From contig CABUTH010000085.1 of assembly GCA_902494465.1 (NCBI GenBank), positions 1 to 8,298 of the forward strand: a stretch of DNA of 8,298 nucleotides, read 5' to 3'. Shown piece after piece: positions 1-5,923 of the stretch. The notes beneath the pieces are model-generated. The model did no database searches and had not been told where the DNA came from. It saw nothing but the letters and a program-made list of their open reading frames with translations. Position numbers and translations under genes: made by a program. The stretch comes from an uncultured Collinsella sp. (lineage in GTDB: Bacteria > Actinomycetota > Coriobacteriia > Coriobacteriales > Coriobacteriaceae). The number at the start of each line of letters is the position of its first letter. The stretch's first letter is position 1.

Positions 1-54
1 GCTCTTGCGTTAGCATGAGACTACTTGTATGGCTGTTAGCGGAGGCGATTGGCA

Positions 55-792
55 ATGGATAACTATTTGGACTTGATGCGCGCTCGCCGCGAGCAGATTC
101 TGGAGCGTTTTTATGCGGCGCTCGATCGCGCGGGCCGTCCCCACGATGCCGCGCGCCTGATTGCCGTCTCCAAGACTGTTGGCGTCGATGAGACCGTTGC
201 CGCTATTCAGGCGGGGTATCGCCATTTTGCCGAGAACCGCCCGCAGGAGCTCGTCCGCAAGCTTGCGGGCCTCGCGGAGCATCCGGAGCTACCCGAGGTG
301 CGCTTCGATATGATCGGCAACCTGCAGACCAACAAGATCAATGCGGTTCTGGGCTCGGCCGAGCTGATTCATTCGGTAAGCTCGCTGCATTTGGCTCAGG
401 CTATCTCGAGCCGTGCGGTCCGTAAGATTGAGGCGGGCGAGCTCTCCGGCCCCCAGCGCGTGCTGATCGAGGTCAATGTGAGCGGCGAGGAGTCCAAGGG
501 CGGCTTTTCGCCCGACGAGGTGCGAGACGCCGCGGGTGAGCTTGCGGAGCTTGAGGGAATTTGTGTGCAGGGCCTTATGACTATGGCACCCCGGGGGAAT
601 AAGGATGTGGCGCGCCGCACTTTTGCCGGACTTCGCGAGCTAAGGGATGAGCTTGAGGCGACGCACTCCGACCTGAGCCTGCCCGAACTTTCCTGCGGCA
701 TGAGCGAGGACTTTGAGCCTGCCCTTGAGGAAGGCTCTACGCTCGTTCGTCTGGGCAGGGTAGTATTTAGCCCGGAGTTTGCAGTAAAATAA
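55..792 (+). CDS. yggS: YggS/PROSC family PLP-binding homeostasis protein (245 aa)
   Basis: This cytosolic protein of the YggS/PLPBP family binds pyridoxal 5'-phosphate and is known to buffer the free PLP pool and amino-acid balance; no enzymatic activity is established. It is a single alanine-racemase-type TIM barrel. Visible motifs are the PLP lysine K40 in LIAVSKTV, FAENRPQEL (usual FGENYVQEL), MIGNLQTNK (usual FIGxLQxNK), and the C-terminal LSCGMSEDFEPAL with GSTLVRLGRVVF that binds the cofactor phosphate. Length is normal for the family. The ATG at 55 is chosen because GGAGG at 41-45 lies 9 nt upstream; a TTG at 49 would sit only 3 nt from it. It opens the yggS-sepF-yggT-divIVA cluster typical of Gram-positive division loci. 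All three frames close just upstream or at the start (TAG 11-13, TGA 16-18, TAA 60-62), so the upstream gene cannot be identified. Confidence 0.96.
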   Translation: MDNYLDLMRARREQILERFYAALDRAGRPHDAARLIAVSKTVGVDETVAAIQAGYRHFAENRPQELVRKLAGLAEHPELPEVRFDMIGNLQTNKINAVLGSAELIHSVSSLHLAQAISSRAVRKIEAGELSGPQRVLIEVNVSGEESKGGFSPDEVRDAAGELAELEGICVQGLMTMAPRGNKDVARRTFAGLRELRDELEATHSDLSLPELSCGMSEDFEPALEEGSTLVRLGRVVFSPEFAVK

Positions 793-794
793 GG

Positions 795-821
795 CTCTGA
801 AGTGCGCACTGATTATCAGAG
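795..821 (+). other. Small stem-loop in the yggS-sepF gap
   Basis: CTCTGA (795-800) can pair with TCAGAG (816-821). The 15-nt loop begins with AGTGCGCACT (801-810), a perfect 10-bp palindrome. There is no T-run after it, so it is not an intrinsic terminator. It could be an RNA processing or protein-binding site, or chance. Confidence 0.3.
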
Positions 822-852
822 CGCCTGCACTAAACCGCGAGAGGACACAACC

Positions 853-1578
853 ATGGGCTTCCTTGACGAGATTAAAAATAAGATGCACCTGGGCGGCCAG
901 CAGGGTTACGACCAGGGTTATGGTCAGGACGACGACTACGGCTACGATGATGGCTATGACGACGGCTACCAGAATAACGGTTACAGCGGTGCCTCGGGCG
1001 AGGGCTTCTACACCCAGGACGAGCCGAGCAACGGCCTGTTGGGTCAGACGCGCCGCGGCGAGGCCGAGTCGGTGGCCGTGTACACACGCTCTGGTCAGCT
1101 GGTCGGCGACGATTCTCGCCACGCTACGACCTACAACCCGCCATCGCGCTCGCAGGAGACGGTCGCGGGCGGCTATCGCCCCGGTGCTTACGACACGCCG
1201 TCGAGCTATGCCGAGAGCACACGTGCCCGCGCTGCTGCCCCCGCACCTGCTCCCTCACCGAGCGATGCCTCGGCGTATGCGAGCAACATCATCAACGCTA
1301 CGCCGCAGCTGCCGGCTTACGTCCTGCGCCCCGAGAGCTATGACGACGTGGAGACCGTCGTGCGCCGCGTGCGCACCAAGCAGCCTGTCGCGCTGATTTT
1401 TGTGGGCGTGCGTACCGAGGTCGCCAAGCGCGTCCTGGACTTCTCTTACGGTTTTGCCTGCGGCCTGGGCGCCACGGTCAAAGAGGTGGGCGACCGCGTG
1501 TTTATGGTGCTGCCCGCCGGTTGCGAGGTCAAGGATTCGGACCTCAAAAAGCTCCGTGCCGACGGCTACCTTAAGTAA
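853..1578 (+). CDS. sepF: SepF cell-division protein, FtsZ membrane anchor (241 aa)
   Basis: SepF tethers FtsZ filaments to the membrane and shapes the septum; in actinobacteria, which lack FtsA, it is the main anchor. The N-terminus MGFLDEIKNKM is the usual amphipathic membrane-binding helix. Residues 15-46 are a Gly/Tyr/Asp/Gln low-complexity stretch with repeated GY and DDGY units, followed by a disordered Ala/Pro/Ser linker to about residue 150. The folded SepF core spans about 155-235: VLRPESYDD, the strand with PVALIF, and KEVGDRVFMVLPAGCEV. The total is long compared with Bacillus SepF (about 150 aa), because of the linker. Start: ATG 853 gives the canonical MGFLD and has GAGAGGA at 839-845 with 7 nt spacing; an in-frame GTG at 802 has no comparable support. 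The TAA stop is followed in the same frame by yggT. Confidence 0.95.
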   Translation: MGFLDEIKNKMHLGGQQGYDQGYGQDDDYGYDDGYDDGYQNNGYSGASGEGFYTQDEPSNGLLGQTRRGEAESVAVYTRSGQLVGDDSRHATTYNPPSRSQETVAGGYRPGAYDTPSSYAESTRARAAAPAPAPSPSDASAYASNIINATPQLPAYVLRPESYDDVETVVRRVRTKQPVALIFVGVRTEVAKRVLDFSYGFACGLGATVKEVGDRVFMVLPAGCEVKDSDLKKLRADGYLK

Positions 1579-1588
1579 AAGCAAGACG

Positions 1589-1593
1589 AGGAG
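1589..1593 (+). promoter_or_regulatory. Shine-Dalgarno of yggT deciding an ATC start
   Basis: AGGAG sits 11 nt after the sepF stop codon. Its spacing to ATC 1600 is 6 nt, which is optimal, while TTG 1624 is 30 nt away. This is the main sequence reason for placing the yggT start at a non-standard codon. Confidence 0.6.
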
Positions 1594-1599
1594 ATTCTC

Positions 1600-1881
1600 A
1601 TCAACATCTACACCATTGTCCAGTTGGTCAATACGCTGTTCAACTTTTATTCCACGCTCATTGTGGTCTACTGCCTTATGACGTGGATCCCTATGAAGCA
1701 GGGCGGATTGCTACAGGATATCGCCGCCGTCCTCGATAGCGTGTGCGGCCCGTGGCTCAATTTGTTCCGCCGGTTTATTCCGCCCATGGGCGGCGTCGAT
1801 TTTTCACCGGTCGTTGCGATTATTGCGTTGCAGTTGGTGCAGAAGCTGGTTCTGCAACTTCTTATAGGTATACTCATATAA
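1600..1881 (+). CDS. yggT: YggT family small membrane protein, probable non-canonical ATC start (93 aa)
   Basis: YggT proteins are small inner-membrane proteins encoded beside sepF and divIVA in many bacteria; the precise role is not settled. Two hydrophobic segments are visible: LVNTLFNFYSTLIVVYCLMTWIP near the N-terminus and the C-terminal VVAIIALQLVQKLVLQLLIGILI, separated by a loop with the family-like PWLNLFRRFIPPMGGVDFSPVVA. The only ordinary start codon is TTG 1624, which has no ribosome-binding site and trims residues before the first membrane segment. AGGAG at 1589-1593 instead points to ATC 1600, 6 nt downstream, giving (M)NIYTIVQLVNTLF, a normal-looking YggT N-terminus. The reading frame is open back to the sepF TAA (1576-1578), with no ATG, GTG or TTG before 1624. 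Identity is firm; the start is uncertain (ATC 1600 preferred, TTG 1624 the alternative). Confidence 0.88.
   Translation: MNIYTIVQLVNTLFNFYSTLIVVYCLMTWIPMKQGGLLQDIAAVLDSVCGPWLNLFRRFIPPMGGVDFSPVVAIIALQLVQKLVLQLLIGILI
1869..1874 (+). promoter_or_regulatory. Possible -10 box for divIVA
   Basis: TATACT matches five of six positions of the -10 consensus and lies 75 nt before the divIVA start, inside the end of yggT. No convincing -35 box is seen at 16-18 nt upstream. divIVA may have its own promoter in addition to read-through from sepF-yggT. Confidence 0.25.
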
Positions 1882-1943
1882 AACTGGCTTAGTAACTCAC
1901 GTCGGGCGCACGGCGCCAAGGAGAAGATAAAGGAGAACTTGTT

Positions 1944-2621
1944 ATGGCTATTACCCCTGCTGACATTCAGGCTCAGACCTTCTCTGAGGCCAAGCGCGGC
2001 TACGATCCCGCCGAGGTCGACGTCTTCCTGGAGACCCTGTCCTCTGAGGTCGACGCCATGCTCGCCAAGATCGTCGATCTTAAGGGTCGTCTGACCGCCA
2101 CCGAGCAGCAGCTCGCCGATACGCAGGCCCAGCTTGCTCAGGCTCAGGACGCTGCCGCACAGGCCGTTCCCGCCGCCCCTGTGGCCGCTCCTGCACCCGA
2201 CTTCTCCGCTCAGGAGCGCCAGATTTCCGCTGCCCTGATTGCTGCCCAGCAGACCGCCGAGGGCATCGTCAACGACGCCAACGAGAACGCTGACCGCATC
2301 CGCAACGAGGCCGACGCCAAGGCCCGCGAGGTCATCCGTCAGGCCCTGACCGAGAAGCAGGCCGAGCTTGAGGAGATTGACCGTCTTAAGGCTTCCCGTG
2401 AGGAGTTTAAGGCCGAGTACCTCAAGCTCATCCAGCACTTCATGGATGATGCTCAGAACTCCTTCCCGTCCGATCTCATGGCTTCCACGCCGGTCGGTTC
2501 CGCCGCTTCTCCGGCTGTGACCGTTCCTGCTGCCGAGCCGCTGCCCGTCGCCGAGCCGGTTATCCCCGTTGCCGATCCCTTCGCACCGATCGACAACTTC
2601 GCCGCCGACGACCTGGACTAA
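1944..2621 (+). CDS. divIVA: DivIVA / Wag31-like polar coiled-coil protein (225 aa)
   Basis: DivIVA self-assembles at negatively curved membranes (poles and septa) and recruits division or growth proteins; in actinobacteria the homologue Wag31 directs polar growth. The N-terminal lipid-binding domain is clear: ITPADIQAQTFSEAKRGYDPAEVDVFLETL (residues 3-32), with the conserved RGYD..EVD.FL. A first coiled coil runs about 30-72, an Ala/Pro linker 73-90, and a second long coiled coil about 91-167, rich in Ala, Glu and Gln. The tail from about 168 is Ala/Pro/Val-rich and ends acidic (ADDLD). ATG 1944 is preceded by AAAGGAG at 1929-1935. It is the last gene of the cluster and is followed by an intrinsic terminator. 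Confidence 0.95.
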   Translation: MAITPADIQAQTFSEAKRGYDPAEVDVFLETLSSEVDAMLAKIVDLKGRLTATEQQLADTQAQLAQAQDAAAQAVPAAPVAAPAPDFSAQERQISAALIAAQQTAEGIVNDANENADRIRNEADAKAREVIRQALTEKQAELEEIDRLKASREEFKAEYLKLIQHFMDDAQNSFPSDLMASTPVGSAASPAVTVPAAEPLPVAEPVIPVADPFAPIDNFAADDLD

Positions 2622-2649
2622 CATCCAGCTATCATGTAGCGCCTAGAAA

Positions 2650-2676
2650 GGGCCCGCAGCTTGCGGGTCCTTTTTT
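2650..2676 (+). terminator. Rho-independent terminator after divIVA
   Basis: GGGCCCGCA (2650-2658) pairs with TGCGGGTCC (2662-2670), 9 bp with one G-U pair and a 3-nt loop, followed by six T's (2671-2676). It closes the yggS-to-divIVA transcription unit about 30 nt past the divIVA stop. Confidence 0.92.
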
Positions 2677-2693
2677 GTGGCTGTATGCAGCCT

Positions 2694-2740
2694 GCAAAAC
2701 AAAACGCCGAGTCCTGCGTTTGAGGGCACAGAACTCGGCG
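2694..2740 (-). terminator. Rho-independent terminator of the nitroreductase gene
   Basis: On the minus strand CGCCGAGT (2740-2733) pairs with ACTCGGCG (2712-2705), 8 bp with a 20-nt loop, followed by TTTTGTTTTG (2704-2695). It lies 46 nt past the nitroreductase stop and faces the divIVA terminator, so the convergent genes are insulated from each other. Confidence 0.8.
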
Positions 2741-2785
2741 AACGGCACGTGGTCAAAGGTGGATTTTAAGGCCTGTCCCAAAAAT

Positions 2786-3316
2786 CTACTTGAGGAGGAA
2801 GTCGGGGAGGGGAATGGTGCGGGCCTCGCGTTGCTCGGGGTCGGCGATATGGTCGGCAGGATAGCCGCAGACGAGCATATGATAGGGGTAGATGCCCTCG
2901 GGCAGGCTGAACTGCTCACAGGCCACCTCAGGCTTAAAATGGCACACCCAGCACGTACCCAGGCCCTGCTCCTCGGCCTCCATCATCATCTGGTCGCAAA
3001 CGATCGAGGTGTCGATGGCACTGGAGTTCATCTGGTCATAAGGGCGCACCCAAGCATCGTCGGTAACGCTGCAAATAAGGAAGATAAGCGGAGCCCCAAA
3101 GATAGACCCATCACGAGCAAAGCGCGGCTGACAAGCAGCAGCCTTTTCCAACAACTCCGGAGTATCAAGCACCATCACGCGGCTTGGATGATTATTACAA
3201 GCAGAAGGAGCAATACGCCCAGCCTCAACAATGGCATCCACCACCGACTGCTCAACAGGACGGTCCTCAAACTCGCGACAAGAATACCGAGACCGAGCCA
3301 GATCCAAATAAGACAT
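2786..3316 (-). CDS. Nitroreductase family protein, FMN-dependent (176 aa)
   Basis: Nitroreductase-fold proteins use FMN and NAD(P)H to reduce nitro groups, quinones or flavins; the substrate here cannot be told. Family marks are the N-terminal RSRYSCREF (residues 8-16), which contacts the FMN phosphate, APSACNNHP (36-44), the central helix around DQMMMEAEEQGLGTCWVCHF (108-127) and the C-terminal VCGYPADH followed by a RTIPLPDFL tail. Length is at the short end but complete. ATG 3314-3316 has GGAGGG (plus-strand 3322-3327) 5 nt upstream. It is monocistronic, with its own terminator and an AT-rich upstream region. Several cysteines (13, 40, 62, 82, 107, 122, 125) are present but do not form a recognisable metal-binding motif. 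The family assignment is firm; the specific subfamily is not. Confidence 0.93.
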   Translation of the reverse strand: MSYLDLARSRYSCREFEDRPVEQSVVDAIVEAGRIAPSACNNHPSRVMVLDTPELLEKAAACQPRFARDGSIFGAPLIFLICSVTDDAWVRPYDQMNSSAIDTSIVCDQMMMEAEEQGLGTCWVCHFKPEVACEQFSLPEGIYPYHMLVCGYPADHIADPEQREARTIPLPDFLLK

Positions 3317-3327
3317 ACAAGCCCTCC

Positions 3328-3365
3328 AACAATTTAATAACGAAATAAAAGATAACCAAAGGTTA
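3328..3365 (-). promoter_or_regulatory. AT-rich promoter region of the nitroreductase gene with a small inverted repeat
   Basis: The stretch just upstream of the nitroreductase ribosome-binding site is strikingly AT-rich for this genome and includes minus-strand TATTAA (3339-3334) as a possible -10. The inverted repeat TAACC-AAA-GGTTA (3353-3365) lies where a -35 region or operator would be. Exact promoter boxes cannot be fixed, since no -35 hexamer fits at normal spacing. Confidence 0.35.
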
Positions 3366-3480
3366 CCCAGAGCAACATCCAGCCAAACGCTCAGCGCTGC
3401 CCAAAGTCATGACTGATGCCAAAGGCGCTTTCAACCAAAGCCACCGTGCATTCCGCCTATTAGCCAAGGTTCCCAATGGT

Positions 3481-3588
3481 GGTACGCAAGGCGAAGGCCC
3501 GACACCTATTTACTTTCGAACGACTCTGCCGTGCAGCCGGAGTGAGAAAGCAAATAGGTGCCGGGCCTTCGCCGGTGGGATGCGTACC
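3481..3588 (-). repeat. Long imperfect palindrome / large RNA hairpin downstream of the pit-DUF47 operon
   Basis: The inner arms 3490-3517 and 3546-3573 are 28 nt each and pair throughout except at 3502/3561 and 3512/3551. These are A-C on the plus strand but G-U in a minus-strand transcript. An outer 8-bp arm, GGTACGCA (3481-3488) with TGCGTACC (3581-3588), follows an internal loop (1 nt against 7 nt). The 28-nt apex contains a minor stem CTGC-CGT-GCAG (3526-3536). It begins 5 nt past the stop of the DUF47 gene. No U-run follows on the minus strand, so it is not a standard intrinsic terminator; mRNA 3'-end stabilisation, processing, or a MITE-like palindromic repeat are the options. The rest of the 3317-3593 gap shows no gene. 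Confidence 0.85.
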
Positions 3589-3593
3589 GCTAA

Positions 3594-4217
3594 TTAACTG
3601 TTCTTCATGACAATCGAATCCACAACATCGGCCACATTCTCACAGCAGTCGGCGCAGTACTCCAGGAAGGCGTAGACGTCACGCCAGGCGATGACCTCGA
3701 GCGGATCCTTGCCGTTGACATGCAGGTTGCGCATAGCATTGATGTAGAGCTCGTCGGCCTCGGACTCGATTGTGTTGATCTGGATGACGAGTTCGCGCAG
3801 GGTCTTGGACTTGCGGTAATTGGGCAGCTCGACCATCAGGTCCTTCATGGCGCGGCAGGCGTCGGTCACCTTGTGGGCGATCACGATGGCATCAGGATGG
3901 ATGCTCTGGATGTTGGTGAAGTAGACGCGCTGCACGACGCCCTCGATACGGTCGAGCACGGTGTCGAGCGAGCAGCTCATCAGGTCCAGGTCCTCGCGCT
4001 CAAGCGGGGTGATAAAGGCCGTGAGCAGGGCGTCTTCAAGCTCATGGTGCTTCTTGTCGGCCGCATGCTCAATCGCGTGCATCTTGTCGAGCATATCGTG
4101 AATCTTCGCGGGATCGAAGTTCTCGAAAATCTGGGTAAGCAGCTCGGCAGCCTGTACGGCAAGATCGGCGCAGGCGACGTAGTTGTCAAAGTAGAACGAA
4201 TCGGGTTTCTTTGCCAT
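3594..4217 (-). CDS. DUF47/PhoU-like Pit accessory protein (207 aa)
   Basis: This is a DUF47 (PhoU_div) all-helical cytosolic protein, the usual partner of Pit-type phosphate transporters. The family is thought to regulate transport by contact with the permease, by analogy with PhoU. The sequence starts MAKKPDSFYFDNYVACADLAVQAAELL and contains IEHAADKKHHEL (about 49-60), FITPLEREDLDLMSCSLDTVLDRIEGV (about 68-94), IESEADELY in the second half and the closing WRDVYAFLEYCADCCENVADVVDSIVMKNS. These are the acidic helices that bind metal clusters in PhoU relatives. Length is typical. ATG 4215-4217 has AAAGGA (plus-strand 4225-4230) 7 nt upstream. It lies 67 nt downstream of pit with no terminator between, so the two are almost certainly co-transcribed. 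Confidence 0.94.
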   Translation of the reverse strand: MAKKPDSFYFDNYVACADLAVQAAELLTQIFENFDPAKIHDMLDKMHAIEHAADKKHHELEDALLTAFITPLEREDLDLMSCSLDTVLDRIEGVVQRVYFTNIQSIHPDAIVIAHKVTDACRAMKDLMVELPNYRKSKTLRELVIQINTIESEADELYINAMRNLHVNGKDPLEVIAWRDVYAFLEYCADCCENVADVVDSIVMKNS

Positions 4218-4284
4218 GGGTGGGTCCTTTCGAGGCGAAGACGGGTGGGCGAAGTATAACGGTCCGGATGGACGCTCGGTTTGA

Positions 4285-5334
4285 CTAGATGAACATCATG
4301 AACAGCTTGGCCATGACAAAGCTGATGAGTCCGCAGGCGGGGAAGGTGAAGAACCAGGTGAACATCATGTCCTTGACCACGCCGAAGTTGATGGCCGAAA
4401 GGCGCTTGACGGCGCCGACGCCCATGATGGCGCAGGTCTTGATGTGGGTGGAGGACACGGGGATACCGGTAAGGGTGGCAAGCAGCAGATTCGCGGCGCC
4501 TGCGAGGTCGGCGGAGAAGCCCTGATACTTCTCGAGCTTGACCATGCTCTGGCCGACGGACTTGATGATGCGCTCGCCGCCCACGCTGGTGCCGATACCC
4601 ATGGTGGCCGAGCACAGCAGCATAATCCAGATGGGAATGCCGGCATCGCCGACGCTCGTCTGGCCGTTGGCGAAGGCGACACCTAAAAAGAGCACGCCGA
4701 TGAACTTCTGTCCATCCTGCGCGCCGTGCATAAAGCTCATGGCCGCGGCACTCGCGATCTGAGCGTATTTAAAGAAGACATTGGCACGTCGCCTATTGGC
4801 GGCAGCAAACAGAATCGAGACGAGTTTGCACAGGATCCAGCCCATGACAAAGCCCAGGCCGATGGAGAGCGCCAGGCCGTAGATGACCTTCATCCACTCG
4901 TGGACGTTGACGCTGTTCGCGCCGCCGAGGGCGATGGCGGCACCGGTCAGGCCGGCGATAAGGCTGTGGCTTTGCGAGGTGGGGATGCCAAAACGCGACG
5001 CTGTGGCGCCGTAGACGACGATGGAAAACAGTGCCGCGCACAGGCAGGCGAGCGCCATGGTGCTGTTTCCGCCAAAGTCGACGATATGTGAAATGGTATT
5101 GGCGACGCTCGCGTTAAAGTGCGTCATGATGAGCACGCCGAGGAAGTTGAATGCGGCGCTCATGAGAATGGCGGCGCGGGCGGGCATGCAACGCGTAGTG
5201 ACGCAGGTCGCGATGGCGTTGGGCGCGTCGGTCCATCCATTGACGAAGATGGCGCCCAACGCGAGGATCACGGTGACGGCAAGGACTGGGTTCGACACAA
5301 TTTGGCCGAGGAAGGTTGAGAACGTTACGTCCAT
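4285..5334 (-). CDS. pit: Inorganic phosphate transporter, Pit family (349 aa)
   Basis: This is a low-affinity, ion-coupled phosphate permease of the PiT (PF01384) family in the cytoplasmic membrane. The protein is almost wholly hydrophobic with about ten membrane segments and the family's inverted-repeat architecture. First half: FVNGWTDAPNAIATCVTTR (30-48) and FGIPTSQSHSLIAG (115-128). Second half: SFMHGAQDGQKFIGV (200-214) and GIPVSSTHIKTCAIMGVG near residues 285-302. The signature GANDxANA is GWTDAPNA in repeat one and GAQDGQK in repeat two, variants I recall from DUF47-linked Pit proteins. The ATG at 5332-5334 is the only sensible start, since an in-frame stop lies 36 nt upstream, but it has only a weak GAGAAAG ribosome-binding site. 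Its DUF47 partner follows directly. Confidence 0.95.
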   Translation of the reverse strand: MDVTFSTFLGQIVSNPVLAVTVILALGAIFVNGWTDAPNAIATCVTTRCMPARAAILMSAAFNFLGVLIMTHFNASVANTISHIVDFGGNSTMALACLCAALFSIVVYGATASRFGIPTSQSHSLIAGLTGAAIALGGANSVNVHEWMKVIYGLALSIGLGFVMGWILCKLVSILFAAANRRRANVFFKYAQIASAAAMSFMHGAQDGQKFIGVLFLGVAFANGQTSVGDAGIPIWIMLLCSATMGIGTSVGGERIIKSVGQSMVKLEKYQGFSADLAGAANLLLATLTGIPVSSTHIKTCAIMGVGAVKRLSAINFGVVKDMMFTWFFTFPACGLISFVMAKLFMMFI

Positions 5335-5364
5335 ATATGGGCTTTCTCGAAGTTTGCAGGCACG

Positions 5365-5396
5365 TTACAAAAACATGATAAATCGTATCACCTCCT
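5365..5396 (-). promoter_or_regulatory. Perfect Shine-Dalgarno and three-codon reading frame in the pit leader
   Basis: On the minus strand AGGAGGTGAT (5396-5387) is fully complementary to the conserved 3' end of 16S rRNA. The next ATG (5376-5374) begins a frame of only Met-Phe-Leu before TAA (5367-5365), with a rather long 14-nt spacing. The pit start is about 50 nt further on and has a poor site of its own. This may be a regulatory mini-ORF or ribosome standby site in the pit mRNA; transcription across it is assumed, since no clear promoter was identified. Confidence 0.4.
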
Positions 5397-5547
5397 GCGG
5401 GTTTCTTTACCGAGTTCTGATGGGAGAAGTGAACTTTTTGGCACTATAATTGAATATTAGCCCTGTTGACCGCGGGTGTTCTTTTTGCTAACACGCCATG
5501 CGGACACGTGCGATTGCTACGACACTCCAAAACCACAGTCTGTTCGC

Positions 5548-5577
5548 TTTACAACATGCAAACATGCGTTCGATAAT
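5548..5577 (+). promoter_or_regulatory. Sigma70-type promoter placing the start site at the next ATG
   Basis: TTTACA (5548-5553) and GATAAT (5572-5577) each match five of six consensus positions and are 18 nt apart. Transcription would start about 7 nt past the -10, near 5583-5585, which is the ATG of the next gene. A weaker alternative, TTGACC 5466-5471 with TAACAC 5489-5494 (17 nt spacing), lies upstream. Confidence 0.6.
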
Positions 5578-5584
5578 AGGGGGC

Positions 5585-5923
5585 ATGGAATATCGACAGA
5601 CAGACGGCAAAACTCGGCGCGTGCACAAGCAGTATGTGGACGTCGTGGCTCGCATCCTCGCGGGCGGACAGGTCGTGCCGGTCACCGTCTGCTGGGTCGA
5701 CGGCCGTTGTTTTACGATCGACGAAATTATCTCGACCACTGGGTTTGGCCTGATGGTCCACGGCATCCGTACGGCAACATATAAGGTGCGTTTTGGCGGG
5801 CACGCGACCGAGTTGTATCTGGAGGACCAGACGCGCGAGCGGGCGGACGGCTCGCAGGCGCACGTGATGCGTTGGTGGGTCTGGGCCTTTGATCGTACGC
5901 TTGAGGGCGAGCGCCGTAGGTAA
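5585..5923 (+). CDS. Conserved small hypothetical protein, DUF6504-like (112 aa)
   Basis: The function is unknown. The sequence has the alternating pattern of a small beta-rich fold: a stretch VTVCWVDGRCFTIDEIIS (about 37-54), then TATYKVRFGGHATELYLED and a closing RWWVWAFDRT. This pattern of a strand, a W.xGR.x.I.EI unit, a Y.V.F/G turn and a C-terminal W/Y...VYD-like strand resembles DUF6504 proteins of actinobacteria; the match is by eye and tentative. It carries no signal peptide or membrane segment. The start is taken at ATG 5585 because the strong promoter above predicts transcription beginning there; the run of G's directly before the ATG is too close to act as a normal ribosome-binding site. 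In-frame ATGs at 5498 and 5564 would need the weaker upstream promoter and have no ribosome-binding site. Confidence 0.75.
   Translation: MEYRQTDGKTRRVHKQYVDVVARILAGGQVVPVTVCWVDGRCFTIDEIISTTGFGLMVHGIRTATYKVRFGGHATELYLEDQTRERADGSQAHVMRWWVWAFDRTLEGERRR

Noticed and set aside
1668..2624. 318-codon minus-strand frame opposite yggT and divIVA
   Set aside because: It is a shadow of divIVA's GC-rich codon pattern: Leu/Gly-rich, with no family resemblance, and opposite two clear genes.
3409..3597. 62-codon plus-strand reading frame across the intergenic palindrome
   Set aside because: It has no ribosome-binding site, is mostly made of the two palindrome arms read through, and overlaps the DUF47 stop from the opposite strand. 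The palindrome explains it better.
4285..4687. GAND motif changes in Pit (GWTD and GAQD) as a possible loss of function
   Set aside because: The same variants are, as far as I recall, typical of DUF47-associated Pit proteins, the rest of both motifs is intact, and the partner gene is present. Treated as subfamily variation.
5439..5453. Sigma54-like sequence TGGCAC-N5-TTGA, overlapping a TATAAT box
   Set aside because: The -12 element lacks the key GC, no enhancer-type context is visible, and sigma54 is generally absent from Actinobacteria. The TATAAT within it also has no -35 partner at normal spacing.
5498..5584. N-terminal extension of the DUF6504-like protein from ATG 5498
   Set aside because: The extra 29 residues do not resemble the domain, have no ribosome-binding site, and cover the best promoter.
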